This document shows positions 6,498 to 8,502 of a DNA stretch of 8,502 nt, piece after piece. This DNA comes from Myxococcales bacterium. Its GTDB lineage: Bacteria; Myxococcota_A; Polyangia; Haliangiales; J016. The position numbers were made by a program, and so were the translations under genes. The stretch's first letter is position 1; each line of letters begins with the position of its first letter. The notes under the pieces were generated by a model. The model was not told the DNA's origin. It was given only the letters and a program-made list of their open reading frames with translations, and did not search any database. The stretch covers positions 31,920 to 40,421 of the forward strand of contig JABAAV010000005.1 in the NCBI GenBank assembly GCA_014238595.1, given 5' to 3'.

Positions 6498-6504
6498 AAA
6501 GGAG
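6498..6504 (+). promoter_or_regulatory. Strong Shine-Dalgarno-like AAAGGAG upstream of the transglycosylase
   Basis: This is the best ribosome-binding match in the window, but it lies 37 bases before the ATG at 6542 and no ATG, GTG or TTG follows it at normal spacing. In the transglycosylase frame the codons after it include ATA (6509) and CTG (6521). Either a rare start codon is used, or the match is fortuitous. Confidence 0.35.
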
Positions 6505-6541
6505 TACGATAACGGTCTTTCTGACAAAGCGTATTTTTACA

Positions 6542-8502
6542 ATGCGAATCATATTAATTATAAGCATAGCAACAAGCATCACACTTTCACTGCAAAAACG
6601 GTCTTTGGCCAATACAATAACGGCTTCCTTTGAAACAAATCAAAGACAACGTGAACGAGTTCGAGGATGTTACGAACTGCGTTGTACGCCAGACATACAA
6701 ACATATCGCGTATCAACAACAACAAATTCCGATAAAACTCCGTGGAAAAACAGCACAAAAAACAATCGTCCACTAACAACACAATCACATAGAACAAACT
6801 ACGCCTATACAAGCATACCATGGCTTGCGGCGTTAAGATTGCCTGACATTCGTATTCAATGGAATGAACAAATCATCTGGTTCTTAAAGCATTTCAAAAA
6901 TGATCCTGATGGACGCTATCGAATGAGGGGTTGGCTGCGTCGTCAAACAAGATATCAATCTATGATCACAAAAAAGCTTAAAGAGCATCATCTTCCTCAA
7001 GCGTTGCTCTATGTTGCTATGATTGAATCATCTTATGATCCAACACGCTATTCACGCACGGGTGCAAGTGGGCTTTGGCAATTCATGCCAGGAACAGGGC
7101 GTATTTACGGTCTTCAAAGAGACTATTGGGTCGATGAACGTAACGATCCTATTTTATCCACTCAGGCTGCCTTGTTATTTCTCAAAGATCTATATCAACG
7201 CTTTCACAGTTGGGAACTCGTGTTTACAGCTTATAACACAGGGGCAGGTAACGTGCTTCAATCCATCGCAAAGTACAACACCAATGATTTATGGACATTG
7301 ATCAAAAAAGAAGCGGGGCTTCCTTGGGCATCACAAATTTACGCTGCAAAAATACAAGCCGCAGCGATTATTGATCACAATCGCCATATTTTTGGATTTG
7401 ATGATATTCCAAAAGATGCATCATTAGAACCAGACACCGTCACTGTACCTGTCTCTATGTCACTGGATATTATTGCTCAAGCAGCGGCAACCTCTGTTAA
7501 AACTATTGAGACATTAAATCCACAATTATATCGGGGACGAACACCTCCTCATGTCAAAAATTACACGGTTTATATTCCAAAACGCAAACGTCATCTTTTC
7601 AAACGACGCCTTGAACAGATGCGGCAACAATGGGACAAATACGACACTCATGTTGTCACCCATGGTGAGCGAGTGGAAGATATTGCCACAACCTATGGCC
7701 TCACCTCTAAAGAGTTTTTCAAGCTCAATGGGGTTAAAAAATATTCGGAAATTGACGGAGGTGTTGTTTTAGTTGTTCCACGCATTAGTGAAGCGGAAAA
7801 ACAAAAAAACAAACGTGTTGCTGTTATGAATTTTTACCGCTCCGGTATTAAAACAACCGATGTCGATGCACCACTCATTGTAGCTATACCCAACAAAGAT
7901 TTTCGAATTCCTGATGCAACGCGTCATTTCTATCGAGTCATCCGTGGTGATTCGCAATGGAAAATTAGCAACTTATTTGATGTATCAATAGAAGATTTAG
8001 GTCGCTGGAATGGTCTTGATAAAAATGTGCGGCTCCATCCGAAAATGATCTTACAAATATGGACTAAAAAATCATTTTCACCTAAAAAAAATAATGTACG
8101 AACATTAGATAGCAGCAAGATTTTGATCGTGACCAGCGGTTCATCAGAACATTTAGATTTAGTTGAAAACCGTATCGGAAGAAAACGGCTTATTTATAAG
8201 GTACAACATGGTGGAACATTTGCTGATGTTGGAAAGAAATTTGGTCTAAGCAAATATGATATTGCACGAATCAACAGAAAATCACCACACACAAAGCTTA
8301 AAGCAGGAGATACTGTCCTTGTTTATAAAGTCATAGACAAAACCAAATCAAGACGTGCTACGAATCAAGCAAAACGACTTAACAAAACAAAACGTGCTGC
8401 TAAAAAGAAATCTGCTGCTAAACAAAAACCTGCTGCTAAAAAGAAATCTGCTGCTAAACAAAAACCTGCTGCTAAACAAAAACCTGCTGCTAAACAAAAA
8501 CC
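6542..8502 (+). CDS. MltD/Slt-type lytic transglycosylase with LysM-like repeats and Ala/Lys-rich tail (C-terminus outside window)
   Basis: The frame is open from ATG 6542 to the right edge: 653 codons plus two bases. Residues 1-24 look like a signal peptide (MR, then IILIISIATSITLSL, possible cleavage after SLA), so the enzyme should act in the periplasm. There is no lipobox, unlike E. coli MltD. Residues about 140-285 form the goose-lysozyme-like SLT domain: ALLYVAMIESSY with catalytic Glu162, GASGLWQFMPGTG (174-186) and AYNTGAGNV (230-238). It cleaves the glycan MurNAc-GlcNAc bond to leave 1,6-anhydro ends. Four LysM-like segments follow at about 298-345, 368-413, 462-507 and 550-597; the third has HFYRVIRGDS and the fourth has GGT in place of the usual GDT. 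From 600 on the chain is basic, ending in tandem AAKKKS/AAKQKP units. The name mltD is plausible, but the domain count and tail are unusual, so I leave the symbol empty. Confidence 0.93.
   Translation, partial: MRIILIISIATSITLSLQKRSLANTITASFETNQRQRERVRGCYELRCTPDIQTYRVSTTTNSDKTPWKNSTKNNRPLTTQSHRTNYAYTSIPWLAALRLPDIRIQWNEQIIWFLKHFKNDPDGRYRMRGWLRRQTRYQSMITKKLKEHHLPQALLYVAMIESSYDPTRYSRTGASGLWQFMPGTGRIYGLQRDYWVDERNDPILSTQAALLFLKDLYQRFHSWELVFTAYNTGAGNVLQSIAKYNTNDLWTLIKKEAGLPWASQIYAAKIQAAAIIDHNRHIFGFDDIPKDASLEPDTVTVPVSMSLDIIAQAAATSVKTIETLNPQLYRGRTPPHVKNYTVYIPKRKRHLFKRRLEQMRQQWDKYDTHVVTHGERVEDIATTYGLTSKEFFKLNGVKKYSEIDGGVVLVVPRISEAEKQKNKRVAVMNFYRSGIKTTDVDAPLIVAIPNKDFRIPDATRHFYRVIRGDSQWKISNLFDVSIEDLGRWNGLDKNVRLHPKMILQIWTKKSFSPKKNNVRTLDSSKILIVTSGSSEHLDLVENRIGRKRLIYKVQHGGTFADVGKKFGLSKYDIARINRKSPHTKLKAGDTVLVYKVIDKTKSRRATNQAKRLNKTKRAAKKKSAAKQKPAAKKKSAAKQKPAAKQKPAAKQK
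8396..8502 (+). repeat. 18-bp in-frame tandem repeat encoding AAK(K/Q)K(S/P) units
   Basis: Five full units and 17 bases of a sixth run to the edge. Two unit types occur: GCTGCTAAAAAGAAATCT (8396-8413, 8432-8449) and GCTGCTAAACAAAAACCT (8414-8431, 8450-8467, 8468-8485, 8486-8502). The order is A-B-A-B-B-B. Units of one type are identical at the base level, which points to recent duplication by slippage or recombination. Because each unit is six codons, changes in copy number keep the transglycosylase frame. Confidence 0.95.

Larger units (their letters stand above)
6381..6541. promoter_or_regulatory. Divergent region between tatA and the lytic transglycosylase
   Basis: These 161 bases contain no credible gene. 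On the minus strand AGGAAAA (6392-6386) serves tatA. On the plus strand TTGACG (6457-6462), five of six matches to a -35 box, is followed after 18 bases by a weak TAGCAA (6481-6486), and AAAGGAG lies at 6498-6504. The TTGACG is the right arm of an inverted repeat with CGTCAA at 6437-6442. Control of either gene by this region is inferred from position only. Confidence 0.45.

Noticed and set aside
6579..6821. 80-codon minus-strand frame with hydrophobic N-terminus
   Set aside because: It is antisense to the N-terminal part of the transglycosylase; the hydrophobicity follows from the Asn/Thr/Lys-rich sense strand.
7551..8118. Short frames on both strands within the transglycosylase
   Set aside because: They lie in alternative frames of a continuous coding region with recognisable LysM-like segments and have no start signals.
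8396..8502. CRISPR-like direct repeats
   Set aside because: The 18-bp units are contiguous with no spacers and stay in frame with the transglycosylase, so they are a coding minisatellite.

Overview
The window looks like chromosomal DNA from an AT-rich, Gram-negative bacterium. This is inferred from a TatA-type translocase subunit, a periplasmic MltD/Slt-type murein transglycosylase with LysM-like repeats, and a membrane pyrophosphatase. I cannot place it to genus or phylum from sequence alone. The set of genes around the MutL-family ATPase reminds me of anaerobic or deltaproteobacterial-type and Chloroflexi-like genomes, but that is memory, not a search. I see no rRNA, tRNA, CRISPR array, insertion sequence or phage gene. 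Nearly all bases are accounted for by eight genes.

Layout. (1) 1-744, minus: the first 248 codons of a conserved hypothetical protein whose end lies beyond the left edge. (2) 779-2848, minus: a complete membrane-bound pyrophosphatase (hppA), 34 bp upstream of gene 1 and probably cotranscribed with it. (3) 2849-2947: a 99-bp divergent promoter region. (4) 2948-6220, plus: a tightly packed operon of four genes that overlap end to start. They are an enoyl-CoA hydratase/isomerase family protein, a small two-helix membrane protein, a 92-residue conserved hypothetical protein and a 601-residue MutL/GlmL-family ATPase. (5) 6210-6380, minus: a very short tatA that converges on and overlaps the end of the MutL gene by 11 bp. 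(6) 6381-6541: a divergent intergenic region with an outward-facing CGTCAA/TTGACG inverted repeat and a strong Shine-Dalgarno sequence that does not sit next to an ATG. (7) 6542 to the right edge, plus: a long lytic transglycosylase still open at the edge, ending in an 18-bp in-frame tandem repeat that encodes an Ala/Lys-rich tail.

How the genes may work together. The MutL/GlmL family is associated with adenosylcobalamin-dependent carbon-skeleton mutases, and crotonase-fold enzymes act on the same acyl-CoA pathways. The acyl-CoA ligases feeding such pathways release pyrophosphate, which a membrane pyrophosphatase converts into an ion gradient. The divergent arrangement of hppA plus the partial conserved protein against the crotonase-MutL operon is therefore suggestive of shared control. 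No mutase subunit is present in the window, so the client of the MutL protein is unknown. The right-hand part (tatA and transglycosylase) is an unrelated envelope section.
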